Numbered from the stretch's first letter, positions 13,456 to 22,368 are shown. The stretch is 23,504 nt of DNA from DAINRZ01 sp964634885 (GCA_964634885.1 CAZWLN010000067.1:1-23504); one strand, 5' to 3'. The notes: a model not told the origin generated them from the sequence alone. Translations and numbers: made by a program.

Positions 13456-13881
13456 ATGAGTACCAAACTTGAAGCAACAATTACACTGGTAAACAGTAAG
13501 ATGCACTACATCGGCAATACTCCCACCCACGGGCCCATCGATTTCGACTATGTCCCACCCTACGGCGACAGCGAAGGTGTGATGCCGCTGGAGATGTTCC
13601 TTATGGACCTGGCAGTCTGCAGCGCTTCTTCAATTAAACTCGTTTTGGAACAGATGAAGAAAACCATAAACGGCCTCGAGGGAAAAGCTGTCGGCAACCG
13701 AAGGGATGAGCACCCGACCTGCTTCGACGCGATTGCCATAGAATACACCATCCATTCGCCCGACGCTGACAGCGCTTCGGTTGACAGGGCCATTGCCCTT
13801 TCCAAGGAGAAACTCTGCCCCGTCTGGGCAATGATCAATCCGAACGTTAAAATCGAAACTCACTATACTATCGTTCCCTGA
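13456..13881 (+). CDS. OsmC/Ohr-family redox protein
   Basis: 141 residues, normal family length. 'PLEMFLMDLAVCSASSIKLV' holds the first redox cysteine (Cys55) and 'KLCPVWAMI' the second (Cys121); the pair catalyses thiol-dependent reduction of organic hydroperoxides in characterised OsmC/Ohr proteins. It looks closer to the general OsmC-like group than to OsmC or Ohr proper, so the substrate is open. GGAAAGGAA lies eight bases before the ATG. A DUF3795 gene follows after 47 bases on the same strand with a terminator beyond it, so they are probably a two-gene unit. Confidence 0.92.
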   Translation: MSTKLEATITLVNSKMHYIGNTPTHGPIDFDYVPPYGDSEGVMPLEMFLMDLAVCSASSIKLVLEQMKKTINGLEGKAVGNRRDEHPTCFDAIAIEYTIHSPDADSASVDRAIALSKEKLCPVWAMINPNVKIETHYTIVP

Positions 13882-13928
13882 GCCGAAGAATGAAATTGAG
13901 TGATAAATAAAAAAAATGAAAGGCAAAA

Positions 13929-14426
13929 ATGAGCTCTAAACCCGACAAAACACTTGCAGCCGGCTGTGGCCTGTTCTGTGCCGCCTGCAGCCTGTACATT
14001 GCAACAAAGGAAGACGAGAAACTGCTTGCCAATCTGGCAGCCAGGTTCGGCTGGTCACTGGAAGAGGCGAGGTGCCTCGGCTGCCGTTCCGACAAAAGAA
14101 CTCCTTACTGTGAAGACTGTTTCATGATGAAATGCCTTACAGAAAAAGGCATCGATTTCTGTGTCGAATGCTCCGACTACCCCTGTTCTCACCTGAAAGA
14201 ATTCCAGGCACAGGCCCCACACCGCCTCGAGCTGTGGAGTTCTTTCGAAAGAATAAAGAAATACGGATGGGAGAAATGGTACTCCGATATGCAGAGCCGC
14301 TATTCCTGCCCTAACTGTGAAACTATTAACAGCGCTTACCAGGTTTCCTGCCGCAAATGCGGCGAGTACCCCTCTAATGACTTCGTTAGGGAGAATATCG
14401 ACGAAATCAAGAAAGCATTGCATTAG
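13929..14426 (+). CDS. DUF3795 zinc-binding-type protein
   Basis: 165 residues. The N-terminal 'CGLFCAACSLY' (Cys13, 17, 20) is the hallmark of DUF3795. Further cysteines 'CLGC', 'YCEDCFMMKC' and 'FCVECSDYPCSHLKEF' complete the domain. A C-terminal zinc-ribbon-like segment 'CPNCETINSAYQVSCRKCGE' is an addition not present in all members. Probably binds metal; the function of the family is unknown to me. AAAGGCAAAA precedes the ATG. Downstream of the OsmC-family gene, which hints at a redox or metal-related role, by context only. Confidence 0.88.
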   Translation: MSSKPDKTLAAGCGLFCAACSLYIATKEDEKLLANLAARFGWSLEEARCLGCRSDKRTPYCEDCFMMKCLTEKGIDFCVECSDYPCSHLKEFQAQAPHRLELWSSFERIKKYGWEKWYSDMQSRYSCPNCETINSAYQVSCRKCGEYPSNDFVRENIDEIKKALH

Positions 14427-14438
14427 TATTAAAATAAT

Positions 14439-14478
14439 AAGATGGACTCTACCCTGGAGGCGGAGTCCATCTTTCTGT
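14439..14478 (+). terminator. Terminator hairpin after the OsmC/DUF3795 unit
   Basis: AAGATGGACTC (14439-14449) pairs perfectly with GAGTCCATCTT (14463-14473), followed by TTCTGTTT. The gene on the other strand ends at 14511, so it may stop both. The arms match the hairpin family at 19177-19503. Confidence 0.8.
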
Positions 14479-14510
14479 TTGACAACTTCTGAATGCAATT
14501 CAAAATAATA

Positions 14511-15830
14511 CTACGCGGCCTTCAATTCCTTTGCAAGGCGGGGGAATGAATAGACAGCCTCGCCTTTGTCGTTAAGGCTGATGTCTCCCTGCAGCTCGAT
14601 TACCAACTTGTTGAGCACGGATTGAACCAGTTCCGTCTCTAGTTCGTCCTTGCGGCAGTAACGCATGATCTCATCGAGAGTTAGAGGCATTGCCTGTACT
14701 GCAATAATTGCGCCGACGAGTTTCTTACGCATTACGTTTTTAACTCTGCGTGCCTGCTTTGCTTTGACGTAGGGAACCCTGAGAATCGGTATTACATACA
14801 GTGATAAAGAGAAGCACATTGGGATAATGCCCAGGAGTACAGCCAGGAAGGCCGACTGTTTGTCGAATTCAAAATAACCGTAACCGACGAATGACATTAC
14901 GAAGTTGAAGGCATTCATTAAGATTATTGCCGTGTTCTTTCCGCCGCTGTTGCCGGTAATCTCCCATGGAGGTTCGACTTCGTCCACATAGTATTCAATC
15001 TTTCCCCCCTCGAGTTCCTTGCTCACTTTGTTCTTCAATTCAGGGAATTCGGCAACGACGACTCCGTCTTCATTGATATAGAGCTCACCGTTGAAGCGGG
15101 TAGCGTAATTAGCAAGCAGGGATTCTGCCTGGTCGAAGGTAGCGCCCGACAGGTCGATTATCCTCGAGGAAGTAAGCTTGTTCTTTACCGTACGAAGATA
15201 GGCGGCTACTTCTTTGGCGTCGCCCAGAGGATCGAAAGTGGGCCTTTCGGGGCCGAATACGAAATGGTAAACGGACTGGACAAAACCTTTGCCTTTGTTC
15301 TTTTCTTTTGGAAATTTCTTGTATCTCATGCCCTGGGGATCGATGGCATATTCTACGGAGCGCGTCCAGGCCATCCAGCTCAGTCCTTCCAATATGCCCC
15401 TGAAGATACCTCCGATTATATCCCCGAAGTTGAAGTCGTCGTCGGAGTCGCTGCCTCTCAGTATAAGGATGAGAAGGAGTATGGCAAAGACCACAGTGTA
15501 CAGTATCAGAATTACGCCGATGGCAGCCTTATAGACGATAGTGAATATCTTCCAGAAGACGGCGAAGAAAGCGGCAAGTTTCTCGCGGAATGTTTTGCTG
15601 CCGCGAAGTATGAACGGATAATTGAAGATGAACATGAGTGCGCCGTTGTCTTTGTCCATTGACACGCGGCATTCGTACAGTTCAATCAACCGGGACATGG
15701 CGTCCTTGACTTCGCTGAGGGAATAGCCTGTCTGGGCAGACAGGTCGGAAGGCGAGACCCTGCCTTTGGTTTTCTTGATCTCCTGTTCTACTTTCAGGAC
15801 TATTTCTTCCTTCGTTGACGGTGAACTCAT
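14511..15830 (-). CDS. Membrane protein with possible winged-helix ends, unknown function
   Basis: 439 residues. Residues 1-60 ('EEIVLKVEQEIKKTKGRVSP', 'SDLSAQTGYSLSEVKDAMSR') look like a winged-helix domain. Two long hydrophobic helices lie at ~85-124. A soluble middle (~130-290) includes 'EVAAYLRTVKNKL' and 'GELYINEDGVVVAEFPEL'. Two more helices at ~298-320 and ~325-350 follow. Residues ~375-439 ('PLTLDEIMRYCRKDELETEL', 'GDISLNDKGEAVYSFP') again look like a winged helix. The three stretches of the type 'G.L.....G...Y.FP' suggest repeated small domains. No family name recognised. Weak ribosome site (AGGGCTGCT). Single gene with its own upstream region. Confidence 0.85.
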   Translation of the reverse strand: MSSPSTKEEIVLKVEQEIKKTKGRVSPSDLSAQTGYSLSEVKDAMSRLIELYECRVSMDKDNGALMFIFNYPFILRGSKTFREKLAAFFAVFWKIFTIVYKAAIGVILILYTVVFAILLLILILRGSDSDDDFNFGDIIGGIFRGILEGLSWMAWTRSVEYAIDPQGMRYKKFPKEKNKGKGFVQSVYHFVFGPERPTFDPLGDAKEVAAYLRTVKNKLTSSRIIDLSGATFDQAESLLANYATRFNGELYINEDGVVVAEFPELKNKVSKELEGGKIEYYVDEVEPPWEITGNSGGKNTAIILMNAFNFVMSFVGYGYFEFDKQSAFLAVLLGIIPMCFSLSLYVIPILRVPYVKAKQARRVKNVMRKKLVGAIIAVQAMPLTLDEIMRYCRKDELETELVQSVLNKLVIELQGDISLNDKGEAVYSFPRLAKELKAA

Positions 15831-15999
15831 AGCAGCCCTATTTTTCTTTTAATAATACCAAATATTTTCAGTGTTTAAACTAATAAATATTAATTCAAAT
15901 TAAAAGAAAATGTTGAACACACCATAAGCTAATTATCAGGAAAAAGCACATGGCAATTGAACGGCCTTGTAGTCACAATTCATTTCCAATCAGGAAATA

Positions 16000-18900
16000 T
16001 CATTTACATATCAGCAATAGTTTACTGATTGTAACGGTACTGCTATGCACCCTGAGGACATATACGCCGCCTGCCAGGTCTCCGGTGTCAATATCTATGG
16101 TATTAATACCGGTTTTCAGGTTGCCTGCGTTCAGCGATTTCACCGGTTCTCCACCCAGGCTGTAAATGCCAAGGCTGCAATTCTCGGCGCCGGCAATGCT
16201 GAACCCTACAGTAACATTGTCGCTGCCGGGATTGGGATAAATGCTAATATTGCCTTCCGGATTGGGTAAAACGGGCAACTCCTCAACCGGCAGAATATCC
16301 GGTACATCCCAGATACTGATTGTGCCGTCGGCGCTGCATCCGGCTATTTTCTTCCCGTCGGGACTGAAAGCAATATCCCTGACACTCTCGTTGCAATCTG
16401 TCGAAACTCCTATTGCCTCTCCCGAATTGGCGTCCCAAATTTTAATTGTGTTATCGGCGCTGCCACTGGCAATCTTTGTCCCGTCCGGACTAATGTCAAC
16501 GACGGCAATAGATCCTTCATGTCCGGTCATTTTTCTGATGATGTCACCAGTATTCGCATTCCAGATGATTACCGTGCTGTCGTAACCTCCACTGATGATT
16601 TTTGTGCCGTCGTGGCTGAAACAGACACTGTAAGCGGCGCCGGTATGTCCCATAAGAGTATTTATTACAGCTCCGCTGTTGGCATCCCACAGTTTGATTG
16701 TCATGTCGCCGCTGGCGCTGGCAATTTTACTTCCGTCGGGACTGTAACACACGCAGTTGACCTGATTGATATGATCTAAAAGTGTGTTGACTATTTTTCC
16801 GGTGTTTGCATCCCATATCTTCACCGTATTGTCATAGCCTCCGCTGGCAATCCTGCTGCCGTCGGGACTGTAACAAATACTATTAACATAATACTCGTGC
16901 CCGTCTGCTGTATTTATAACATCTCCGGATGACGCTTCGCGGATTTTAATGGTTCCGCCTTCGCCCCCTGCGGCAATCCTGCTGCCGTCGGGACTGAAAC
17001 AAACAGTCGATACGGACAGGCTGTCGCCGGATAGTGTATTAATAATGCTGCCGTCGTCAACACTGTAAATTCCAATATTACTGTTCCCTTTGGCGGCAGC
17101 AATTTTACTGCCGTCCGGACTAAAAGCGATGCTGTTAACCATATCCGTATGGCCGTAGATTGTACTGATCGCACCTCCTGCATTTGCGTCCCAAAGCCTG
17201 ATTGACCGGTCGCCGCTGCCGCTGGCAAAATTGCCGTTCGTTTTACTGACTGTGACGCAATAGATCACTTCAGTATGCTCTGTCAGGGTCCTGATTGCCT
17301 TACCGTTGGCTGTATTCCATATCTTTATGGTCCTGTCCTGGCATCCGCTGATTATCTGGCTGCCATCGACACTAAAGCATACTGACCAGACGCAGCCGGT
17401 ATGGCCTTTCATAGTTACAATCTCAAGGCCGGTAGCGACATCCCAGAGTTTAACTTTCTCATCCATGCTGCCGCTGACAAGCTTTGTCCCGTCAGGGCTG
17501 AAGCATACGCTTCTGACCTCGCCGGTGTGGCCGGCCAGTGTTTTAAGCTCGGTGCCGGAATTGACATCCCAGACCTTTATTGTCTTGTCGAAACTGCCGC
17601 TGGCAATTTTACTGCCGTCCGGACTGAAGCAGACACTACATACATTGCTGCTGTGGCCGCTTAGGGTGTTTAACAGGCTGCCGGTAGCGGCGTCCCATAT
17701 CTTTATTGTCTTATCCCAGCTGCCACTGGCAATCCTGCTGCCGTCGGGACTGAAACATACGCTGTTGACGACATCGGAATGGCCTGTAAGAGTTCTAATC
17801 TCTGTACCATTAATAGCATTCCAAAGCTTGATTGTTTTGTCGATGCTTCCACTGGCTATCGTTTGGCCGTTGGGGCTGTAACACACACTGAAAACACCTT
17901 CGGAATGGCCGGAAAAAGTAGAGGTTTCCAATCCTGAACTGACATCCCATATTTTAATCAATTTGTCGGTGCCACCTGCCGAAGCCAGTCTTCTGCCGTC
18001 AGGGCTGAAGCTCACGGCACGGACATCGCCGACATGGCCGGTAAGGGTGTAGTAAGAACCTCCTGAACTGACATCCCACATCATGATTGTTTCATCCCTG
18101 CTGCAGCTTACAAATCTTTTGCCGTCAGGGCTGAAATTTACACATATTATATCATCGCTATGTCCTGAATAAGTTGTCAGGACTGTTCCATCGTCAACAT
18201 TCCAAATCTTAATTGTTTCATCGCTGCTGCCGCTCACGAGCCTGCTGCCGTCCGGGCTGAAGCAAATGCTGTTTACGAAAAGGCTGTGTCCGGTTAACTG
18301 GCGGATCGATCCTCCTGTAACTGGATCCCAAAGCCTTACTGTTTTATCTATACTTCCGCAACTGGCAAGATATTTACCGTCTGAACTGTAGCTCAGGCAC
18401 TTTACAGGCCCGCCCATACTTGACATGGCATTGATGAGAGTACCTGTATTCATATCCCAGAATTTTATTGTGCAATCCCTGCTTCCGCTGGCAATCCGAT
18501 TGCCGTCGGGACTGACTGCCACAGTTGTTATAACGTCATTATGGGCCGGAAGGGACAGGACTTCTTTTCCGGTGGAGCCATCCCAGACTTTTATTGTTTT
18601 ATCATAGCCGGCGCTGACAATTTTGCTGCCGTCCGGACTGTAGCATACTACACGAACGGTGTTAGTGTGGCCTTTAAGTGTCATCAGGACTTTACCGTTG
18701 GCGGCGTCAACCACCACAACATCATTATTTCTGTTGCCAAAGGCAATCCTGCTGCCGTCGGGGCTGAAGGCCACCGAATAGACGTAGCCTGTGTTCTTCC
18801 TGATACTGAGAATTGTGTCTTTAGTCTCCGCATCCCGGATGAACACGCCGCCGCCGCCGCATGAAGCCAGTTTGGTCCCGTCGGGGCTGAATTTTACCTG

Positions 18901-19011
18901 TTCGAGTGTGCCCAGGCCGATGATTACCCGGGATTGGGCCGGGAGGTTAACTGTTGCAAGGCTCAACACAGTAAGAATGGATAAAAGCAGATAATAAATG
19001 TTCTTGTTCAT
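16000..19011 (-). CDS. Secreted giant WD40 protein with T9SS sorting domain
   Basis: 1003 residues from the ATG at 19011; upstream in-frame ATGs at 19044 and 19056 are possible, but the one chosen gives a compact signal peptide (MNKNIYYLLLSILTVLSLAT...PAQS). No start has a strong ribosome site. Then follow 21 WD40 repeats of 42 residues ('FSPDGSRIASGS.DKTIKIWD'), exactly enough for three seven-bladed propellers. The last ~82 residues are a T9SS type A tail ('ISIYPNPGSDNV', 'LAGGVYVLRVHSS'). It is likely exported to the cell surface as a binding scaffold. WD40 proteins are usually cytoplasmic; surface versions with this tail occur in FCB bacteria. No enzymatic domain. Stands alone; ligand unknown. 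Confidence 0.93.
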   Translation of the reverse strand: MNKNIYYLLLSILTVLSLATVNLPAQSRVIIGLGTLEQVKFSPDGTKLASCGGGGVFIRDAETKDTILSIRKNTGYVYSVAFSPDGSRIAFGNRNNDVVVVDAANGKVLMTLKGHTNTVRVVCYSPDGSKIVSAGYDKTIKVWDGSTGKEVLSLPAHNDVITTVAVSPDGNRIASGSRDCTIKFWDMNTGTLINAMSSMGGPVKCLSYSSDGKYLASCGSIDKTVRLWDPVTGGSIRQLTGHSLFVNSICFSPDGSRLVSGSSDETIKIWNVDDGTVLTTYSGHSDDIICVNFSPDGKRFVSCSRDETIMMWDVSSGGSYYTLTGHVGDVRAVSFSPDGRRLASAGGTDKLIKIWDVSSGLETSTFSGHSEGVFSVCYSPNGQTIASGSIDKTIKLWNAINGTEIRTLTGHSDVVNSVCFSPDGSRIASGSWDKTIKIWDAATGSLLNTLSGHSSNVCSVCFSPDGSKIASGSFDKTIKVWDVNSGTELKTLAGHTGEVRSVCFSPDGTKLVSGSMDEKVKLWDVATGLEIVTMKGHTGCVWSVCFSVDGSQIISGCQDRTIKIWNTANGKAIRTLTEHTEVIYCVTVSKTNGNFASGSGDRSIRLWDANAGGAISTIYGHTDMVNSIAFSPDGSKIAAAKGNSNIGIYSVDDGSIINTLSGDSLSVSTVCFSPDGSRIAAGGEGGTIKIREASSGDVINTADGHEYYVNSICYSPDGSRIASGGYDNTVKIWDANTGKIVNTLLDHINQVNCVCYSPDGSKIASASGDMTIKLWDANSGAVINTLMGHTGAAYSVCFSHDGTKIISGGYDSTVIIWNANTGDIIRKMTGHEGSIAVVDISPDGTKIASGSADNTIKIWDANSGEAIGVSTDCNESVRDIAFSPDGKKIAGCSADGTISIWDVPDILPVEELPVLPNPEGNISIYPNPGSDNVTVGFSIAGAENCSLGIYSLGGEPVKSLNAGNLKTGINTIDIDTGDLAGGVYVLRVHSSTVTISKLLLICK
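16299..18909 (-). repeat. 21 x 126-bp WD40-coding tandem repeat
   Basis: Each unit encodes one WD40 blade. DNA-level conservation is high around 'ctgccgtcgggactgaa' (coding FSPDGS) and 'tgtcccatatctttattgt'-like stretches, so copy number could change by recombination. Spacing is 126 bases almost throughout; blades 5 and 8 carry one extra codon. Confidence 0.9.
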
Positions 19012-19176
19012 TTTGAAAAGCAAATTGGGGTATTCTATTTTCATAATCCTGCCCATGATTTATTAAGAAATCAATTAATTCAAAGATAATTCATTTTGTC
19101 AACTTTTCAATATGTAATAACACATTAACCCGCAAAAGGTCACAGGAATATTGTAAAATATTTCCAGGTACTAAGA

Positions 19177-19224
19177 AAGATGAACTCCACCTTCAGATAA
19201 CAAACCAGAGGTGGAGTCCATCTT
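19177..19224. repeat. AAGATG-ACTCCACCT hairpin element, copy 1
   Basis: AAGATGAACTCCACCT pairs with AGGTGGAGTCCATCTT (one mismatch) across a loop of ~16 bases. Confidence 0.8.
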
Positions 19225-19258
19225 AAGAACCCAGGACGAGAAGAAAGATGGATATTAG

Positions 19259-19306
19259 AAAATAAACTCCACCTTCAGAAAGCGTACCAAAGGTGGAGTC
19301 CATCTT
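19259..19306. repeat. ACTCCACCTT hairpin element, copy 2
   Basis: ACTCCACCTT (19266-19275) pairs with AAGGTGGAGT (19290-19299); the outer left arm is degenerate. The loop 'cagaaagcgtacca' resembles that of copy 3. Confidence 0.75.
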
Positions 19307-19396
19307 AAGAAATCCTGAAAACGCGCTTCAATAACCCGGATTTTAACAGTGTCGAAATCGATGCCTTTAAAAATATTTAAGCAGATGTGAGCTTAT

Positions 19397-19428
19397 ACCT
19401 TCCGAAGGTTTCCCCACCTTCGGAAGGT
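19397..19428. repeat. Nested perfect inverted repeat
   Basis: ACCTTCCGAAGGT (19397-19409) and ACCTTCGGAAGGT (19416-19428) are perfect reverse complements, 13 bases each with a 6-base spacer. Each arm is itself a dyad (ACCTTC-n-GAAGGT). Confidence 0.85.
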
Positions 19429-19455
19429 TCCCTACGGGCAAGATGGACATAAAAC

Positions 19456-19504
19456 AAGATGGACTCCACCTTCAGAAAGCAAACCAAAGGTGGAGCCCAT
19501 CATA
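19456..19504 (-). terminator. Hairpin element copy 3, probable terminator of the PLP-enzyme gene
   Basis: AAGATGGACTCCACCTT pairs with AAGGTGGAGCCCATCAT-like sequence; 20 bases beyond the stop codon at 19524 on the minus strand. On that strand it is followed by 'gttttat', a short T-rich run. Confidence 0.6.
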
Positions 19505-19523
19505 AAAAGCCATTTTAGAAATT

Positions 19524-20723
19524 CTATATCAATTCAACCTTCATGAGGCAGTCTTTCATTCTTTCGAGTGTTCTTTCGATGTCGTTGTCGAGGCCGACGG
19601 AGAAGCGAACAAGACCGGGTGTCATGCCCATCGTAGCCTGTTCCTCCGGAGGTATCTCCGAGGAAGTACTGCTGCCGGGAGAACTGAAGAGTGTCTTGTA
19701 GAAACCGAGGCTGACGGCGAAGTAACCTACCATCGATTCCTGCATCAGAACCATGAGCTTGTTGGCTTTGGCTTCGGTTACTGCGTCGATGGTAATAATG
19801 CCGCTGTAGCCGTACTTAGGATCTACCATGCTCTTGATGAGTTTATGCTGGGGATGAGATTTCAAACCGGGATAGAACACCCTGACGCCGAGCTTCTCGA
19901 GGTTTTCAGCAATATACATGGCGTTTGTGCTGTGTTGTTTCATACGTACATGCAGAGTGTGTATGTTCTTCAGTATGCTCGAAGCCCTGATGCTGTCGAG
20001 AACAGGCCCCAGCAGCATGGCAGCGCCGTCGTTAACGCTTTTCAGGCTGGCGATGAATTCTTTGTCGGCACAGACAGCGCCTGCAAGGCAGTCGTTGTTG
20101 CCGTTTACGAATTTCGTCATGCTGTAAACGACGATGTGGGCGCCGAGTTTGTACGGCTGTACGCACATTGGGCAGAATGTGTTGTCCACAACTAATTTCA
20201 GGTTGTGTTCATCGGCAATCTTACGGAGTTCCTTCAGGTCGGCAATCTCGAGCAGGGGATTGCTGATTGTCTCGCAGTACAATACTTTGGTTTTCTCTGT
20301 TATTTTGCTGCGTACAGAGTCGAGGTCGGTAATATTTACAAAGTTAGTGTTAATCCCATATTTTGGGAGCAGGTTCTTCATCAGTGCGTATGAACCGCCG
20401 TATATTGTGCGGCTCGAAACAATTTCGTCGCCACATCCGCAGAGCTGCAACAGTACGCAGGAGATGGCTCCCATGCCCGATCCCATTGCCTGGGCTGCCG
20501 GTGTGTCTTCCATTCGTGCAAGTGCCCTGCACAGGTAATCGTTCATTGGGTTAAGATGGCGGGAATAGAGAAAGCAGCCTTCGATTTCTTCCATGAAAAG
20601 CGCTTTCATATTCTCGGGATCCATAAATGTAAATGTTGCCGAGTCAGATATTGACGGGTTGACTCCCCCGAATTCGCCGAATACCAAATAGTCCTGTATT
20701 CTGTTTGCCGGATCGTTTGACAT
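19524..20723 (-). CDS. Cys/Met-metabolism PLP-dependent enzyme (methionine gamma-lyase-like)
   Basis: 399 residues, normal for the trans-sulfuration family (cystathionine gamma-synthase, beta/gamma-lyases, methionine gamma-lyase). 'YSRHLNPMND' and 'MGSGMGAI' bind the cofactor phosphate, Tyr108 in 'TIYGGSY' stacks on PLP, Asp180 in 'VVDNTF' contacts the ring nitrogen, and Lys204 in 'YSMTKFVNGNNDCLAG' is the Schiff-base lysine. 'GLVRFSVGLDNDIERTLE' is the family's C-terminal motif. The exact substrate cannot be fixed; a catabolic lyase seems likelier than a synthase, from overall resemblance. The 'STSSEIPPEE' substrate loop is kept. Strong AGGAGGG site eight bases before the ATG. Divergent from the GlmU-like gene. 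Confidence 0.9.
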   Translation of the reverse strand: MSNDPANRIQDYLVFGEFGGVNPSISDSATFTFMDPENMKALFMEEIEGCFLYSRHLNPMNDYLCRALARMEDTPAAQAMGSGMGAISCVLLQLCGCGDEIVSSRTIYGGSYALMKNLLPKYGINTNFVNITDLDSVRSKITEKTKVLYCETISNPLLEIADLKELRKIADEHNLKLVVDNTFCPMCVQPYKLGAHIVVYSMTKFVNGNNDCLAGAVCADKEFIASLKSVNDGAAMLLGPVLDSIRASSILKNIHTLHVRMKQHSTNAMYIAENLEKLGVRVFYPGLKSHPQHKLIKSMVDPKYGYSGIITIDAVTEAKANKLMVLMQESMVGYFAVSLGFYKTLFSSPGSSTSSEIPPEEQATMGMTPGLVRFSVGLDNDIERTLERMKDCLMKVELI

Positions 20724-20849
20724 AATTTGCCCTCCTAATTGTTCTTTATCTGTTCCGGTGGCCCAAAAAGGCAGCCGGAAAAAATATCAATATCAAAAAT
20801 TCAATTTAAATCGTTCCAAAATAACATTATTTGTTTATGAAAAAAAAAT

Positions 20850-20857
20850 CAAATTTA
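20850..20857 (-). promoter_or_regulatory. Candidate -7 box for the PLP-enzyme gene
   Basis: CAAATTTA on the plus strand is TAAATTTG on the minus strand, matching TAnnTTTG. It would give a leader of about 120 bases. No clear -33 box seen, so weak. Confidence 0.3.
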
Positions 20858-20931
20858 ATAAGTTACTTATTATATTGTGGGTAAATTGAAATGATATATA
20901 AAATAATTTAATGTTTGGCGAAGAGGAATGA

Positions 20932-22257
20932 ATGAAAATCGATACGATAATAATTAACGAATCAGCAGGTACTGAAGACCTGTATCCTTTCACAATCAAC
21001 CACTGTTCGTGGGAAATACGCTGTGGCGCCATGCGCCTTTTCGAGAAAGTCCGCTCGGTCTTCCCCGAAGCTCGAATTGTGTTCAACGGCAGGGAGAATC
21101 ACCTGAACTCCTTCCTGGCACGGTTCCAATGCGACAGCCAGGAAATTGCGAGAGAAAACGTTCTGGTAATATCCGGAGAAACACTCTTCACACACCAGTT
21201 AAGGAAAAGGATGGAAGAAGCCTATACGAACAGACTCAGTGGGGAAAAGCAGCCAAAGGCCGCTATTTTCGTTAAGAAGCTGGACGAGGAAGTTGTACCG
21301 TCTTTCATACAATCGCAATTCCAGGGTTTCCCTTTTGCATTGTATATTCCCGCCGGGGAAATGGTGAACCCCAACGACAAGGACAGGAGTTTCCTGCCTA
21401 AACTGATGGACATGTATTACCAGATGCTCCCGAAAATTGAAATCGAAGGTGCTATTACTCTGAGGTACCTCTGGGACGCCATTAAACACAATCCCAAAGC
21501 CATCGAAGACGATTTGCTTTCGTGGCCTCAGGTTCATCCTGTCGAATCTGACTACCCCGGCGCACACTTCCTGAACGTCGGGTCAATCGTCATCGGCAGG
21601 GATGTTAAGATATATCCCGGTGTAGTCATCGACGCCGAAGAAGGGCCCGTCATCATCGGCAACGGGGTAAAAATCCTCCCCAACAGTGTGATCATCGGCC
21701 CCTGTTTCATCGGCGACAATTCCACAATCAAGGCTGGAGCAAAAATTTATGAAGGGACATCCATCGGCGAAACCTGCAAAGTCGGGGGCGAAGTCGAAGC
21801 CACCATCATTCATGCCCTGTCCAACAAGCAGCACGAAGGTTTCCTGGGCCATTCATACATCGGCGAATGGGTGAACCTCGGTGCCGATACGAACAATTCA
21901 GACCTGAAGAATACTTATGAAAATATTAAAATGAACCTGGAAGGCAGGATCATCGACAGCGGAAGTATGTTCCTCGGCCTGCTTTGCGGAGACCACACAA
22001 AGACGGCAATCAACACTTCGTTCACAACGGGTACCGTTGCCGGTGTATGCGGAATACTCGTTCACGACGGCACACTGCCTTCCGTCATTCCTTCCTTTGC
22101 CTGGACCGGCCGGAAGAATTCGCCCGTTTACAAGCTTGACAAAGCACTGGATGTGGCCCGCAGGGTAATGGCAAGGCGGGGAAAGGAACTTTTGCCCGAA
22201 GAAGAATTGCTGCTGAGGCTCGAACATGAAAAAATATCGGCCGCTGCAGATAAATGA
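20932..22257 (+). CDS. GlmU-like putative sugar nucleotidyltransferase/acyltransferase
   Basis: 441 residues. The N-terminus 'TEDLYPFTINHCSWEIRCGA' then 'MRLFEKV' matches the alternative GlmU family of FCB bacteria (start '..LLPLTFTRPVA.IR.GI...' ), not classical GlmU. Residues ~215-330 form a left-handed beta-helix of hexapeptide repeats ('VIGRDVKIYPGVVIDA', 'VIIGNGVKILPNSVIIGPCF'), continuing 'GHSYIGEWVNLGADTNNSDL' as in acyl/acetyltransferases. Proposed role: making UDP-GlcNAc from glucosamine-1-phosphate for cell wall and LPS; only the fold is certain. The usual uridylyltransferase G-G-x-G-T-R-like loop is not seen. GAGGAATGA precedes the ATG. Followed by a methyltransferase 111 bases later on the same strand. 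Confidence 0.9.
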   Translation: MKIDTIIINESAGTEDLYPFTINHCSWEIRCGAMRLFEKVRSVFPEARIVFNGRENHLNSFLARFQCDSQEIARENVLVISGETLFTHQLRKRMEEAYTNRLSGEKQPKAAIFVKKLDEEVVPSFIQSQFQGFPFALYIPAGEMVNPNDKDRSFLPKLMDMYYQMLPKIEIEGAITLRYLWDAIKHNPKAIEDDLLSWPQVHPVESDYPGAHFLNVGSIVIGRDVKIYPGVVIDAEEGPVIIGNGVKILPNSVIIGPCFIGDNSTIKAGAKIYEGTSIGETCKVGGEVEATIIHALSNKQHEGFLGHSYIGEWVNLGADTNNSDLKNTYENIKMNLEGRIIDSGSMFLGLLCGDHTKTAINTSFTTGTVAGVCGILVHDGTLPSVIPSFAWTGRKNSPVYKLDKALDVARRVMARRGKELLPEEELLLRLEHEKISAAADK

Positions 22258-22368
22258 CATAATCAGGGTGTGAACTGATAACCAGTCCGGACGGACATCA
22301 TTAAGATGGCCCGGCTATGAATAAATCACAATTTTAAAACAGATAGTAATCATTAAGATTCGATTGAT

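Larger units (their letters stand above)
19057..19523. other. Intergenic region packed with hairpins
   Basis: No gene seen. It contains three copies of a ~48-base hairpin element and one nested palindrome, listed separately. It separates the upstream region of the WD40 gene from the end of the PLP-enzyme gene; both are on the minus strand. Confidence 0.7.

Noticed and set aside
17306..17881. 191-codon plus-strand frame with repeated 'LPSGLK'
   Set aside because: Antisense reading of the WD40 repeat gene; its periodicity is that of the blades.
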